A stretch of 37,914 nucleotides of DNA from a virus. The position numbers and the translations under genes were made by a program. Position 1 is the first letter of the stretch. The number at the start of each line of letters is the position of its first letter. The DNA lies in IMG/VR virus record IMGVR_UViG_3300042526_000152, positions 1 to 37,914 of that record; one strand, 5' to 3'. The notes beneath the pieces were generated by a model. That model saw only the letters and a list, made by a program, of their open reading frames with translations. It was not told the origin of the DNA and searched no databases. This document shows, piece after piece, positions 20,560 through 29,150 of the stretch.

Positions 20560-21129
20560 ATGGCTTTACAACTTAATGCACAAATACAAGAGTATACTAA
20601 TCAAGAATGGCTAACTTTTAAAGAGCTTACTGGATTATATTCTTTAGCTAATTTAACAGGTTGGGAAACACCTAATCCTGCTGTAGGTTCAGCTACAACA
20701 GCTACTTTAGAAATGCAAGATATTAATGGTACTACTTTAGGTACTGTTGATTTATTTACTTACTTTCCAACTAGCTCTACTACATTTGAATTAAATGTAT
20801 TAGCTACTGAATTTAGCTCTACAACAACAAAATTTGCTGATGGAGTTTATCAATTTATATATAGAGTACAAACACCAAGTGGTAACTATGAAAAGCGTAT
20901 TTGGGTACTATTTAAATGTGCTGCTGAATGTGCTATGGATAAGTTCTTATTAAGACTTATACAAGACTTTTGTGATACTTGTGAGGAAACTGGTGCTGAG
21001 AAGCAATATATGCAAGCTAGAATGCTATTAGACGCTGCTGAAGCTGCTGCTCAATGTGGAGATATTATTAGAGCTACTGCTTTAATAGATATGTTCAATA
21101 GATTGAAAATTGAAACTTGCTGCGATTAA
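20560..21129 (+). CDS. conserved structural protein with Cys-rich helical C-terminus
   Basis: A 189-residue protein with two parts. The beta domain (about 1-118, e.g. TTLEMQDINGTTLGTVDL-type strands, VYQFIYRVQTPSGNYEKRIW) resembles an Ig-like sandwich. The helical domain (120-189) holds seven or so Cys: CAAEC, DFCDTC, QCGD and a terminal CCD. Such Cys pairs could bind metal or form cross-links in the virion. It opens the fiber module after a strong terminator. In related genomes similar proteins lie beside fiber genes, so an adaptor or fiber-anchoring role is possible, not shown. Confidence 0.65.
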   Translation: MALQLNAQIQEYTNQEWLTFKELTGLYSLANLTGWETPNPAVGSATTATLEMQDINGTTLGTVDLFTYFPTSSTTFELNVLATEFSSTTTKFADGVYQFIYRVQTPSGNYEKRIWVLFKCAAECAMDKFLLRLIQDFCDTCEETGAEKQYMQARMLLDAAEAAAQCGDIIRATALIDMFNRLKIETCCD

Positions 21130-21137
21130 TTATTTAA

Positions 21138-21719
21138 ATGGAAGAAAAATACTATCTATATAGACATATTAGATTAGATAAAAATGAGCCTTTTTATATA
21201 GGAATTGGTACTAAATATAAGATATATCACACTTTTAAAAGAGAATATTCTAGAGCGTTTCAAAGACGTGGAAGAAATGTTTTTTGGAAAAGAGTAGTAG
21301 CTAAGGCAAATTACAAAGTAGAAATTTTATTTGAATCAAATGATTATAATTTTTTAAAAACAAAAGAAATAGAATTTATTAAATTATATGGTAGAAGAAA
21401 TACTAATACAGGAAGTTTAGTAAATCTTTCAGATGGTGGAGAGGGTAACGTAGGTATGATACCTTCAAAATTAGCCAGGCAAAAAAGTAGTGCAAGATTA
21501 AAAGAATATAATAAAATAAAATGGGCTAATAATAAAGAAAAAATACTACCTGGTAATTCTGTAGAAGTCTTAGATTTATACACAGGAATATTTTATAGTA
21601 CAATTATAGAAGCTGCTAATTCACAATCTAAATATAAAACTTTAACTATGAGAACCTATATTATAGAAAATAAAAAACAAAATACTAATTTTTTAAAATT
21701 AAATAAATATGAGCTGTAA
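21138..21719 (+). CDS. GIY-YIG homing endonuclease (free-standing)
   Basis: A 193-residue protein. The catalytic domain has YLYRH at residues 6-10 and FYIGIG at 19-24 (the GIY and YIG strands in the variant common in phages). Basic residues follow (KREYSRAFQRRGRNVFWKRV), then the metal-binding Glu region KEIEFIKLYGR (76-86, E77) and LVNLSDGGEGNVG. The C-terminal part (VEVLDLYTGIFYSTIIEAAN) resembles a NUMOD-type DNA-binding module. It cuts DNA at a specific site to spread its own gene. It sits alone between two structural genes, overlaps the start of the next gene by 11 bases, and has more AT-rich, AAA/ATA-heavy codons than its neighbours, signs of later insertion. Confidence 0.85.
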   Translation: MEEKYYLYRHIRLDKNEPFYIGIGTKYKIYHTFKREYSRAFQRRGRNVFWKRVVAKANYKVEILFESNDYNFLKTKEIEFIKLYGRRNTNTGSLVNLSDGGEGNVGMIPSKLARQKSSARLKEYNKIKWANNKEKILPGNSVEVLDLYTGIFYSTIIEAANSQSKYKTLTMRTYIIENKKQNTNFLKLNKYEL

Positions 21720-22815
21720 TGGATGCGATGAAATTATACAAGTTGGAAATTCAGGAACCAATGGTTGGTCACCTATTCTAGCTTTATATGAAGGTGAATG
21801 TGATGGAGATGCTGTAACAGTACATCAGCTAATTAGCTGGGATGGTGGATCAGGTACTCGTCCTTCTTATTTAGGAGATATTATGACTGACCAATGGCTT
21901 ATTGATAATCCTATTTATTTAGGAAGCGATGGGTTTGTAACTGATATATGTGAAGCTACTCCACTTAATGGTGGAGCTGGTAGTGCAGGAGCAGCGGGTG
22001 CAACAGGTCCAGAAGGCCCAGAAGGTCCAGCTGGTTGTGCTCCTTTTGGAGATTTAAATTTTGAGTTTACTAATAATGGTGAGCCATTAACACCTGCTGT
22101 AGATGTTGCAGTAACTGTTGATGATACTGATCCTTGTGATGTTATATATGATATCTCTATTGATGCTAGTGATTTATTTACTAATCCCGATTTAATTACT
22201 GCTCTTTTAGATACAACTACTTTTGAAGATTATATTAATAATCTTGTAGCTACATCAATGGGAGGAGTAAATGGTATAAATGATGAATTAATGATTGCTA
22301 AAACAGGTACACCTGATGTATTTTTTAGTGATGCACTTGATTCATCTGTTCCACTTTCTGATATAGACTTTATATCTGGTACAGAAAACTTTTTTAAATG
22401 GAATATTTTAGGTAATAGAATGACTCTTGACTTTTTGTTAAATATTGGAGCAAATAGTAATAGTAAGCAAGATTATTTATTACAATTAAAAATTCCTGCA
22501 GGTAAAACTGTATATAGTGTAAGCGGTGTTGTTTACCCAGAATCAAATGCTGTTGCTGTTACTACAGCAGATAATAGAATGGTAGGAACTGATGAAATGT
22601 TCTGTAATAACGAATCCCTACAAGGAACTGCTGTAATAACTACATATGCAGCTCCTAAAGGTACTAATTATTTGCTTCTAGGTGTAACTCCAAATGTACA
22701 ATTAGGGTTATTGAGAACTAGTGATAGTTTAGCTGGATTTAATATTTCAGATGCACCCACAGGAGGATATGCTTGCAGAATACAAGGTCAATTAACATTT
22801 ACAATAAATACATAG
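21709..22815 (+). CDS. fiber protein with collagen-like repeat
   Basis: A 368-residue protein. The Cys-containing N-terminus (MSCNGCDEIIQVGNSGTNG) precedes a beta domain, then about seven G-x-y triplets (GSAGAAGATGPEGPEGPAG, ~90-108) that would form a collagen-like triple-helical stalk. An acidic region follows, then a C-terminal beta-rich domain (about 200-368). Collagen-like stretches are typical of trimeric phage fibers. The start lies inside the end of the endonuclease gene, so it may depend on translation from that gene. Head fiber or tail fiber cannot be distinguished. Confidence 0.75.
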   Translation: MSCNGCDEIIQVGNSGTNGWSPILALYEGECDGDAVTVHQLISWDGGSGTRPSYLGDIMTDQWLIDNPIYLGSDGFVTDICEATPLNGGAGSAGAAGATGPEGPEGPAGCAPFGDLNFEFTNNGEPLTPAVDVAVTVDDTDPCDVIYDISIDASDLFTNPDLITALLDTTTFEDYINNLVATSMGGVNGINDELMIAKTGTPDVFFSDALDSSVPLSDIDFISGTENFFKWNILGNRMTLDFLLNIGANSNSKQDYLLQLKIPAGKTVYSVSGVVYPESNAVAVTTADNRMVGTDEMFCNNESLQGTAVITTYAAPKGTNYLLLGVTPNVQLGLLRTSDSLAGFNISDAPTGGYACRIQGQLTFTINT

Positions 22816-22817
22816 AT

Positions 22818-23744
22818 ATGAGAATTATAAATATAAATTTTTCAGGAGGTACTGAAACATTAGTAGTACAAAATTATAAATGTTTAATACAAGGTAGTGG
22901 TACATTAGCTTCTAATTATACAATTAATTTTTCAGGTACTCCAGCTACAGGTAAAAACTTTTTAATTTTCTTTAAAGGTAATGTAAACAGAGCTTCTTAT
23001 AATTTTAATATATTAGGTACTAATTTAACTGAAACTCAATTAGGCAGAGAATCTACAATAGAAGCTGTATTTAATGGTACTAGTTGGGAGTTAAATGTAT
23101 ATATTAATACAGTTAGCGATGACTGGGTAGAAGGATCAATTGCTGGTACTTGGCAAAATATACCTTACGATAATGGGGATGTTATTAATGCTCCTTCAGC
23201 TTCAGGTACTTACACAAATACTGCTGGTACTGAAGGTACTAATTATTTAGGTCAATGGAGAGCTTACAAAGGTACTGCTACTGATTACTCAGCTGCAACA
23301 CCTTCTAATAGAAGGTTAAAATATAGAAGAAATTTAGATGGTACTGTACAAATTATGGGGCATTTAAGAAAACAATTTGCTGTACCTTCAGCTACTACTA
23401 GTGTTAAATTAGATGACGCTGATTATGCTAACCAAATTGTATCTCCTACACAAGCTGTAATTATGAGCACAGAAGTATTGTGGTACTACGAATTTGCTTC
23501 TTCAATACCTGAGTTAGGAACTAATTTAATACAAGTTTTACCTTGTGATTTATATGTAGAAGATACTACTGATGATAATAATGATTTGTTTAGTACTAAT
23601 GTTAAAATATGGGTAGGCCAAGGTACATTAATGGTTTTTAATACATTTATGAGTTTATATTCAGCTGGTACTATTACAGGATTAACAGCTAGCAGAAATT
23701 ACACATTATCAGCCTTTATTAACACATCTTATATAGATTTATAA
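22818..23744 (+). CDS. fiber or receptor-binding-type protein
   Basis: A 308-residue protein from the ATG two bases after the previous stop (MRIININFSGGTETLVVQNY); a start 45 bases upstream in the same frame would overlap the collagen-like gene and is less likely. Repeated Thr/Ser/Gly/Asn beta strands (YTINFSGTPATGKNFLIFF; EAVFNGTSWELNVYI) and a later domain with QIMGHLRKQFAVPSATTSVK (about 190-209) suggest a trimeric fiber ending in a beta-sandwich tip. No enzyme motif. Follows and precedes other fiber genes with one- or two-base gaps. Confidence 0.7.
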   Translation: MRIININFSGGTETLVVQNYKCLIQGSGTLASNYTINFSGTPATGKNFLIFFKGNVNRASYNFNILGTNLTETQLGRESTIEAVFNGTSWELNVYINTVSDDWVEGSIAGTWQNIPYDNGDVINAPSASGTYTNTAGTEGTNYLGQWRAYKGTATDYSAATPSNRRLKYRRNLDGTVQIMGHLRKQFAVPSATTSVKLDDADYANQIVSPTQAVIMSTEVLWYYEFASSIPELGTNLIQVLPCDLYVEDTTDDNNDLFSTNVKIWVGQGTLMVFNTFMSLYSAGTITGLTASRNYTLSAFINTSYIDL

Positions 23745-23745
23745 C

Positions 23746-25800
23746 ATGCAAAGAATTAACTTCACAGAAACAACTTTAACTACATTAACAAGGAATGCAA
23801 GATGCTCCTTTGCTAATGCTGTATACAAACTTACTATGAAGGCTCAACAAGGCCTTAAATGTGATGATTTGTTCAAGAAGTCTGTGCTTATGAATGAAGT
23901 TAATAAGCTTCTTTGTAAGTATAAACTAGATGAGTGTATATCATTTCACCCTTATCAAGAAGCTGGAATTAGTACTTGGGCTTTTGGTGTAGGAGATATT
24001 TCACCCTATATATGGGAGATTTATCTAACTATCAATGATGTTGTAACTTTAATAGGTGAAGGTACAGATCTAGCTGAGATAGCTATTGATATAAATGCTA
24101 ATACTGAAACAACTGGAGTATCAGCAGAATTATCTGAAGATGGTGATTACATGACTGTTTATAGTCCTCCTGGGTGCTTTGTTAAAGGAGATTTAATTAA
24201 AACATCAGATAGACCTGGAGCTCTACCTCAATCACTAATAACTTTTCTAGCAGGTAAATGCCCTCAAGTAGAAACTTGTGTAGATTATACAGAAGAAGAA
24301 TTAAACTGTATTGCTCCACAAGATTTACAATTAATATTTGAGTTTACTCATAGATATAAAGAAACTTTAGCTAAGTCTACTAAAAGAGTTACAAGTCCTT
24401 CTACTAGTTCATCAAGTTCTAGTGCAAGTGATTGTTGTAATTGGGGAAGTATTGGAGGAAGTATAGGTAATCAATCTGACTTAGTAGCTTACTTAAATAC
24501 TATTGAGAAAAACTTAATAAGTGTTTATGATGAAACTACTGAGATAACTGGAGATTTAAAAAGTTTAAAATTCTTAGGAGCTGGAGTTACTGCTACAAAC
24601 TCTGGGGGTAATGTAAGTGTTACTATACCAGGTGGTGGAGGTGGAGGCGGATTTGAATGTGCTGATTTAGAAGGTTGTAATATTAGTTTATTAACTAATG
24701 ATGCTGGTTATTTAACAGATATATCCGCAACTAATGGTTTAACTGAAGATCCTGCTAATAACTTTAAATTAGGAGGAACTTTAATAGAAGATACTACTAT
24801 TAGTCAAGGCGGCTATTTAATGCGTTTTGAAGGTAGTGCTGCTGCTAAATTAGACTATTTAGTAACTATAGATAAAATAGGTGGGACAGGTAGTGGTTTA
24901 TTTGTTAATTCTGATAAATTAGGTGTTTTAATAGACAGTGTTGGAACTGGATTAAATATAACAAGCGATAGTTCTCCTTTAGCAGGTAATGGTACTCTTG
25001 GTAGTACTTTAACCTGTACTAATAATCTTTCTAATTCACAAGTAAGTATATTAAATTTATATAAATCTATAAATACAACAAGTGCTGTTAATAGTGGAGT
25101 ATTTATTAGTATGTTTCCAGGTGCAGATAGCGGCTCAAGTAGTATACAATCAAGTGATATAAGTTGTTTAGTTGTAAATGCTACTCAACCAAATGTTCAA
25201 AGTAAACTTGTACTTAAACCTCAAGGAACAAGTACTGGGTTATACGGCTCTGCTTTAGAAACTTATGGAAGCGGTAAATTACAATTACCTGCTTATGGTA
25301 AAAAACCTTCTAATTTTCCAGGTACTCCGAACTATCTTTTAGGTGTAGATGGTAATGGAGATGTTATTGAAATAACGTCTAATACTTTTACTTTTAAACA
25401 AGTTATATCTTCATCTGATATAAAAAATGGAACGGCAGTTAATCTTATAACTGCTCCTGGTGCAGGTAAAGCAATATGTATTACTGAAGCGTCTATTCAA
25501 CTTACGGGAACAACAGCATATGCTGGGGCTACTGGTGTATTTGCTATTTATAATTCTACATCAGGTACTTTATTAAAAAGTATGTTTAATTCAGGCACTA
25601 ACACTTTTTTTCAAACTAATACAGGCTCAACAACAGAGCTTTATAAACTTATAGATACTAGTACAAATGCTGGAAATTTAAGTAAAAATATGGTTGTTAA
25701 TGAAGGTGTAGATGCAAAAGTGTTTTGGACAATAGGCCCAATGTCATCAGGAAATGTTGGTGTTACAGTTTATGGATCATACAGAATAATAGATTTATAA
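23746..25800 (+). CDS. large tail-fiber protein with Ser and Gly linkers
   Basis: A 684-residue protein in modules. An N-terminal helical/Cys-containing anchor domain (about 1-200, e.g. FANAVYKLTMKAQQGLKCDD) is followed by a Ser-rich linker (SPSTSSSSSSASDCC, 217-231), a segment ending in a Gly run (PGGGGGGG, ~295-302), and a fiber shaft and tip. The shaft carries repeats like NDAGYLTDISATNGL and DNTTISQ-type turns. NDAGYLT is a motif I recognise from many phage fibers. The anchor likely docks on the virion and the tip on a host polysaccharide. A C-terminal beta domain (about 555-684) resembles receptor-binding tips. Confidence 0.75.
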   Translation: MQRINFTETTLTTLTRNARCSFANAVYKLTMKAQQGLKCDDLFKKSVLMNEVNKLLCKYKLDECISFHPYQEAGISTWAFGVGDISPYIWEIYLTINDVVTLIGEGTDLAEIAIDINANTETTGVSAELSEDGDYMTVYSPPGCFVKGDLIKTSDRPGALPQSLITFLAGKCPQVETCVDYTEEELNCIAPQDLQLIFEFTHRYKETLAKSTKRVTSPSTSSSSSSASDCCNWGSIGGSIGNQSDLVAYLNTIEKNLISVYDETTEITGDLKSLKFLGAGVTATNSGGNVSVTIPGGGGGGGFECADLEGCNISLLTNDAGYLTDISATNGLTEDPANNFKLGGTLIEDTTISQGGYLMRFEGSAAAKLDYLVTIDKIGGTGSGLFVNSDKLGVLIDSVGTGLNITSDSSPLAGNGTLGSTLTCTNNLSNSQVSILNLYKSINTTSAVNSGVFISMFPGADSGSSSIQSSDISCLVVNATQPNVQSKLVLKPQGTSTGLYGSALETYGSGKLQLPAYGKKPSNFPGTPNYLLGVDGNGDVIEITSNTFTFKQVISSSDIKNGTAVNLITAPGAGKAICITEASIQLTGTTAYAGATGVFAIYNSTSGTLLKSMFNSGTNTFFQTNTGSTTELYKLIDTSTNAGNLSKNMVVNEGVDAKVFWTIGPMSSGNVGVTVYGSYRIIDL

Positions 25801-25801
25801 T

Positions 25802-26113
25802 ATGACTAATGATACATTATTAAACATAAAAAAGTTATTAGATTATCCTCAAGCTTGTGGTAATCAAACAATATTATTAGGTACTGGATATGTATCTGTA
25901 CTAACTCCGCCAGAAAATGCTAATTATGCAATTATGACGATAGATAGTGGAGAAGGTAGAGTATGGTGGACTGGCGCTACCCCTACTGCAACTAATGGGT
26001 TATCTTTACAAGCATTTGATCTCACAGGTAGACAGAATCTACTTAACTTTAGAGCTATTGGTACAATAGGTACACCTTTATTAAATATTCAATATTTTTA
26101 CTTACAAGCATGA
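25802..26113 (+). CDS. small beta-rich fiber-module protein
   Basis: A 103-residue protein with helical start (TNDTLLNIKKLLDYPQACGN) and a jelly-roll-like pattern afterwards (TILLGTGYVSVLTPPENANY; IMTIDSGEGRVWWTG near 44-58; FRAIGTIGTPLLNIQYFYLQ). It has no signal or membrane segment. It is flanked by a one-base gap before and an ATGA overlap after, in a string of fiber genes, so it may cap or link fibers, or act in their assembly. Function not known. Confidence 0.65.
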   Translation: MTNDTLLNIKKLLDYPQACGNQTILLGTGYVSVLTPPENANYAIMTIDSGEGRVWWTGATPTATNGLSLQAFDLTGRQNLLNFRAIGTIGTPLLNIQYFYLQA

Positions 26114-27834
26114 CATTCTTTAATAAAAAATCTACATTTGTACCTTATATTAGAGGTAGAGAGATTACAGTAGTAAATAATTATAGCGCTCTACCTGATC
26201 CTACAACTGTAGGAGATAAGTTTTATTGGTGTGAAAATAGTCAAGGAACTGCTTGGTTACCTGGATCATTAGGAGGTACTTACTATCCTAGAGGATTGTA
26301 TTATTCCAACGGTACTACTTGGGAGTATATGGAAACTCCTATTCAAGCTACTCAAGCTGAAGTTGATGCTGGTATTATTGATGATAGATTTGTTAGTCCT
26401 AATACTTTATATAATGCTGATCAATGGAATAGTGTTAAGGTAAAACTTTATACTAATGGAGCTTTTAATGATGACCAAAATAAATTAAATCTTGTAGAAG
26501 GTTCTAATATGACCATCACAGATGATGGCGCAGGAAATATTACATTTGATGCTACAGGTGGTGGGGGTAGTAGCAGCATACCTCACGCAACTGCGTCAGG
26601 AACTGATACTTATACAGCTACAATAACAGGTGTCACAAGCTATGCAGATGGCGATGCTTATTTAATTAGGTTTCCAAATGGTAATACTACAGGTGCTACA
26701 TTAAATATAAGTGGAGTTGGTGCAGTTGGATTATATAGAAACAATGATGGTCCTGTTATAGGTGGTGATATTTGGAATGGAGCAGAGATGCTATGTATTT
26801 ATAATTCTACAACAGCAAAATTCCAATTAATAGGAACATCTCCAAATGCAATGTATGCTTATATTACAAATGCAGATTCTGTTACAATTACAAAAGGTCA
26901 AGTTGTATATGCTTTTGGAGGACAAGGAGATAGAATGACAGTTAAGTTAGCAAACAATACTGGAGATGCTACATCTGCTCAAACAGTTGGTGTGGTTCTA
27001 TCTACATCTATTGCAGCTAATCAAAAAGGAGTAATCATTACTCAAGGTTTATTAGATGGTCTTAGTATTCTTCCAACTGCTACATTTTCTGATGGAGATC
27101 CTCTTTTCCTTGGAGCAACAAATGGAAGCATTACAAATGTTAAACCTCATGCTCCTAATCATCTTGTATATCTAGGTAATATAACTACAGCAAGTAATGG
27201 AGCAGCTGGTAGATGGTATGTAAGAGTCCAAAATGGCTATGAGTTAGATGAATTGCATAATGTTCAGGCACAAAGTCCCACCAATAAAGATACGTTATAT
27301 TATGATAACACAGTAAGTCCACCACAATGGAAAACTGCATCAATAGCGACAATAAGTGGTTTAAAAGCACCCATAGTTTCAGTAGGTAATGGAACTGCGG
27401 TAACTGGAACAACTGGAATAACACTTTGTAAAACATTGTCAATACCAATTAACTCATTTACCACAGGAGATGCTCCACAATTATATGTTCAAACAACAAA
27501 AAATTTAGCAAATGGTACTCAATTTATAAGAGTTTATTGGAATACTTCTGCTTCTTTAACGGGTGCAATTTTGTTAGCAAGTACTGGAGCTGCTGTTGCT
27601 TCAACTTTATCCCAAGCACTTATAAGGCATTTGGGAATTGAGGTTGCAGGTGGTGGAGGCAATGGAACTCAAATACTTCAACCTATATCGGGTATAAATA
27701 ATCCGTATGTGCCAACTACTATCCCAACAGTACCCGTTGCTATTAATTGGACTGTTGCCGGATTTATAATAGTTTCTATACAAAATGGAAGTGCCTCAGA
27801 CACATCAAATTGTAATTTAATATCTTTAAAATAA
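26110..27834 (+). CDS. tail-fiber protein
   Basis: A 574-residue protein with the usual phage-fiber parts. A short virion-binding start (MTFFNKKSTFVPYIRGREIT) leads to a YYSNGTTWEYME-type module (about 64-79, common in fibers). TQAEVDAGIIDDRFVSPNTL (80-99) is a motif typical of phage tail fibers. A glycine-rich hinge (DATGGGGSSS) precedes long beta repeats with AFGGQGDRMTVKLANNTGDA and TQGLLDGL stretches resembling fiber knitting domains. The C-terminal ~130 residues form a separate beta domain. Base composition changes towards CA-rich near 26570-27440, suggesting that the middle was acquired by recombination. Confidence 0.78.
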   Translation: MTFFNKKSTFVPYIRGREITVVNNYSALPDPTTVGDKFYWCENSQGTAWLPGSLGGTYYPRGLYYSNGTTWEYMETPIQATQAEVDAGIIDDRFVSPNTLYNADQWNSVKVKLYTNGAFNDDQNKLNLVEGSNMTITDDGAGNITFDATGGGGSSSIPHATASGTDTYTATITGVTSYADGDAYLIRFPNGNTTGATLNISGVGAVGLYRNNDGPVIGGDIWNGAEMLCIYNSTTAKFQLIGTSPNAMYAYITNADSVTITKGQVVYAFGGQGDRMTVKLANNTGDATSAQTVGVVLSTSIAANQKGVIITQGLLDGLSILPTATFSDGDPLFLGATNGSITNVKPHAPNHLVYLGNITTASNGAAGRWYVRVQNGYELDELHNVQAQSPTNKDTLYYDNTVSPPQWKTASIATISGLKAPIVSVGNGTAVTGTTGITLCKTLSIPINSFTTGDAPQLYVQTTKNLANGTQFIRVYWNTSASLTGAILLASTGAAVASTLSQALIRHLGIEVAGGGGNGTQILQPISGINNPYVPTTIPTVPVAINWTVAGFIIVSIQNGSASDTSNCNLISLK

Positions 27835-27835
27835 A

Positions 27836-28006
27836 ATGGAAATATACGGACTACAAGTAACAAGTAATTACTTTGAACAGTTAGATTCATTGTCGTGCCA
27901 TATCGAACTTGCAAATAACATTAGATTTGTTTATTTAGTTGACACTGAATATTCAACAATAGAAGAATTACAAACCGCCATTGAGGCATTAGTATTTGAA
28001 GGTTAA
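27836..28006 (+). CDS. small hypothetical protein
   Basis: A 56-residue frame starting one base after the fiber gene's stop: MEIYGLQVTSNYFEQLDSLS, then CHIELANNIRFVYLVDTEYS and a final acidic helix (EELQTAIEALVFEG). The tight junction and the composition (regular helix with acidic end) support a real gene. It is soluble, unlike the membrane genes that follow, so it likely belongs to the fiber module, perhaps as a fiber assembly factor or tip partner. Function unknown. Confidence 0.55.
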   Translation: MEIYGLQVTSNYFEQLDSLSCHIELANNIRFVYLVDTEYSTIEELQTAIEALVFEG

Positions 28007-28015
28007 GTATATTAT

Positions 28016-28198
28016 ATGACTAATCAAGAGATAGCAGCACTTAAACCATTTCTACTAGTATTAACTATCTTATTAGTGTATTTAAGTTTTATGGTATATC
28101 AATACAGGGAAATTGTAAAGAGTGTAGTAAAACTTTTTAAAGGCGGTGTAATAGCAGTATTAGTTATGTTTGGTATTATGGAGAGTAATGAAGAATAA
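28016..28198 (+). CDS. small membrane protein (holin-type candidate)
   Basis: A 60-residue protein with two hydrophobic helices: PFLLVLTILLVYLSFMVYQY (about 11-30) and GGVIAVLVMFGIM (43-55), with basic residues (REIVKSVVKLFK) between and an acidic end (ESNEE). This is a typical small phage membrane protein. It opens a run of six or seven membrane genes around the endolysin, so it could be a holin or antiholin; which of them makes the lethal pore cannot be told from sequence. Confidence 0.65.
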   Translation: MTNQEIAALKPFLLVLTILLVYLSFMVYQYREIVKSVVKLFKGGVIAVLVMFGIMESNEE

Positions 28199-28225
28199 AT
28201 AATTATTTAATAAAATATATAAATT

Positions 28226-28408
28226 ATGAAAGAGAATAAAACATCAAATGGAGGAGTATTAAGAATAGCATTATCTAGCTTTGTTTTAGGTTACTTAGTA
28301 GAGTATAATAAGACTAATGGTTTTGAATGGCCTTTCTTATTTGCTTATGCTATTGTATTAGCTACAGGTGTAGCTAGTTATATGTTCTTGAGAAAAGGAT
28401 ATAAGTAG
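28226..28408 (+). CDS. small membrane protein (holin-type candidate)
   Basis: A 60-residue protein with two membrane segments: VLRIALSSFVLGYLVEYNK at about 11-29 and WPFLFAYAIVLATGVASYMF at 35-54, a polar start (MKENKTSNGG) and a basic end (LRKGYK). The N-out/C-in or reverse layout matches class II holins. The A/T-rich leader has no Shine-Dalgarno. It directly precedes a GTG-started membrane gene. Confidence 0.65.
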   Translation: MKENKTSNGGVLRIALSSFVLGYLVEYNKTNGFEWPFLFAYAIVLATGVASYMFLRKGYK

Positions 28409-28410
28409 TT

Positions 28411-28626
28411 GTGAATGATATATTAATACTAATAATAGCTTCTATTTTAGCTGTAACATTAGGGTTTTGGGCAGCTAGTAAACAATTAGAAAAATCTTTA
28501 TATGAAACTTTTAAACAAATTGGAATTAAAGCACTTAGTATTATTGGGATTATCAATATATTTACTATTGGGAGTGAGCAGCTGTTTGAGGACGAAGATA
28601 GCTCAGATGAGCAGGAAACAAATTAG
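28411..28626 (+). CDS. small membrane protein, GTG start
   Basis: A 71-residue protein. The start codon is GTG, two bases after the previous stop; the nearest ATG is out of frame and stops after two codons. A single strong membrane helix (ILILIIASILAVTLGFWAAS, 4-23) is followed by an amphipathic region and an acidic C-terminus (FEDEDSSDEQETN). One-helix proteins with a charged tail occur as phage antiholins. Its 3' half overlaps another frame (from 28502) that encodes a lipoprotein-like signal; at most one of the two may be important there. Confidence 0.6.
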   Translation: MNDILILIIASILAVTLGFWAASKQLEKSLYETFKQIGIKALSIIGIINIFTIGSEQLFEDEDSSDEQETN

Positions 28627-28708
28627 AAACACTATAAAATGTAAAAATGGAAGCACTGGTAATAATAACATTGAGTTGGATACTTTACATAATAATATCA
28701 GCTATTAA
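28502..28708 (+). CDS. possible embedded lipoprotein (overlapping frame)
   Basis: A 68-residue frame that starts inside the previous gene and ends inside the next. It begins MKLLNKLELKHLVLLGLSIY and continues LLLGVSSC, which is a basic N-region, hydrophobic core and lipobox (V-S-S-C, Cys 28), then a short basic periplasmic part (LRTKIAQMSRKQIRNTIKCK). Embedded small lipoproteins near lysis genes are known as Rz1-type outer-membrane spanins. Against it: the same DNA codes for the 71-residue gene, the end overlaps the next gene by 62 bases, and a separate spanin candidate exists nearby. Kept as a low-confidence gene. Confidence 0.3.
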   Translation: MKLLNKLELKHLVLLGLSIYLLLGVSSCLRTKIAQMSRKQIRNTIKCKNGSTGNNNIELDTLHNNISY

Positions 28709-29147
28709 AGGAATATTAGATGCTTACATATGGCACTATTGGTTAGAAAGCTGGTTTAAAAAGATTATGAAGTATCCTAATGCTTTAAAAGATATGCAAA
28801 TAGAAGGTAAGTACATACACATGATAGGTTCTATTATTGTAGCTTCACCTCTATTGTTAATACTTGTAACATCATTATTTGGTATAAGACCAGTAGCTGT
28901 GTTATTCTTAGGTATTAGCTTATCTTCAATTAACCCATTGTTTCATCTAGGGTATATGTTTAAGACTAGAAATAAATTAAGTCCTAAGGTTTACACTGAA
29001 GGCTTTAAAGACACTAGTGTAATTTCAGATGGTAACACAGACAAATTTAAAAAACTAACAAACAAACTATTTAATACTTATAAAAAAAGAGTTATCTTTG
29101 CAATAATTAGTATTGTATTCTTAATATTAACTATTATATTTAAATAA
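28647..29147 (+). CDS. multi-pass membrane protein
   Basis: A 166-residue protein with about four hydrophobic segments: residues ~3-24 (ALVIITLSWILYIIISAIKG), ~60-80 (IGSIIVASPLLLILVTSLFG), ~85-103 (VAVLFLGISLSSINPLFHLG) and ~148-165 (VIFAIISIVFLILTIIF). The loop after the third is charged (KTRNKLSPKVYTEG). The size is larger than a typical holin. Its location between holin candidates and the endolysin links it to lysis or to superinfection control, but no family is recognised. Confidence 0.65.
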   Translation: MEALVIITLSWILYIIISAIKGILDAYIWHYWLESWFKKIMKYPNALKDMQIEGKYIHMIGSIIVASPLLLILVTSLFGIRPVAVLFLGISLSSINPLFHLGYMFKTRNKLSPKVYTEGFKDTSVISDGNTDKFKKLTNKLFNTYKKRVIFAIISIVFLILTIIFK

Positions 29148-29150
29148 AAA

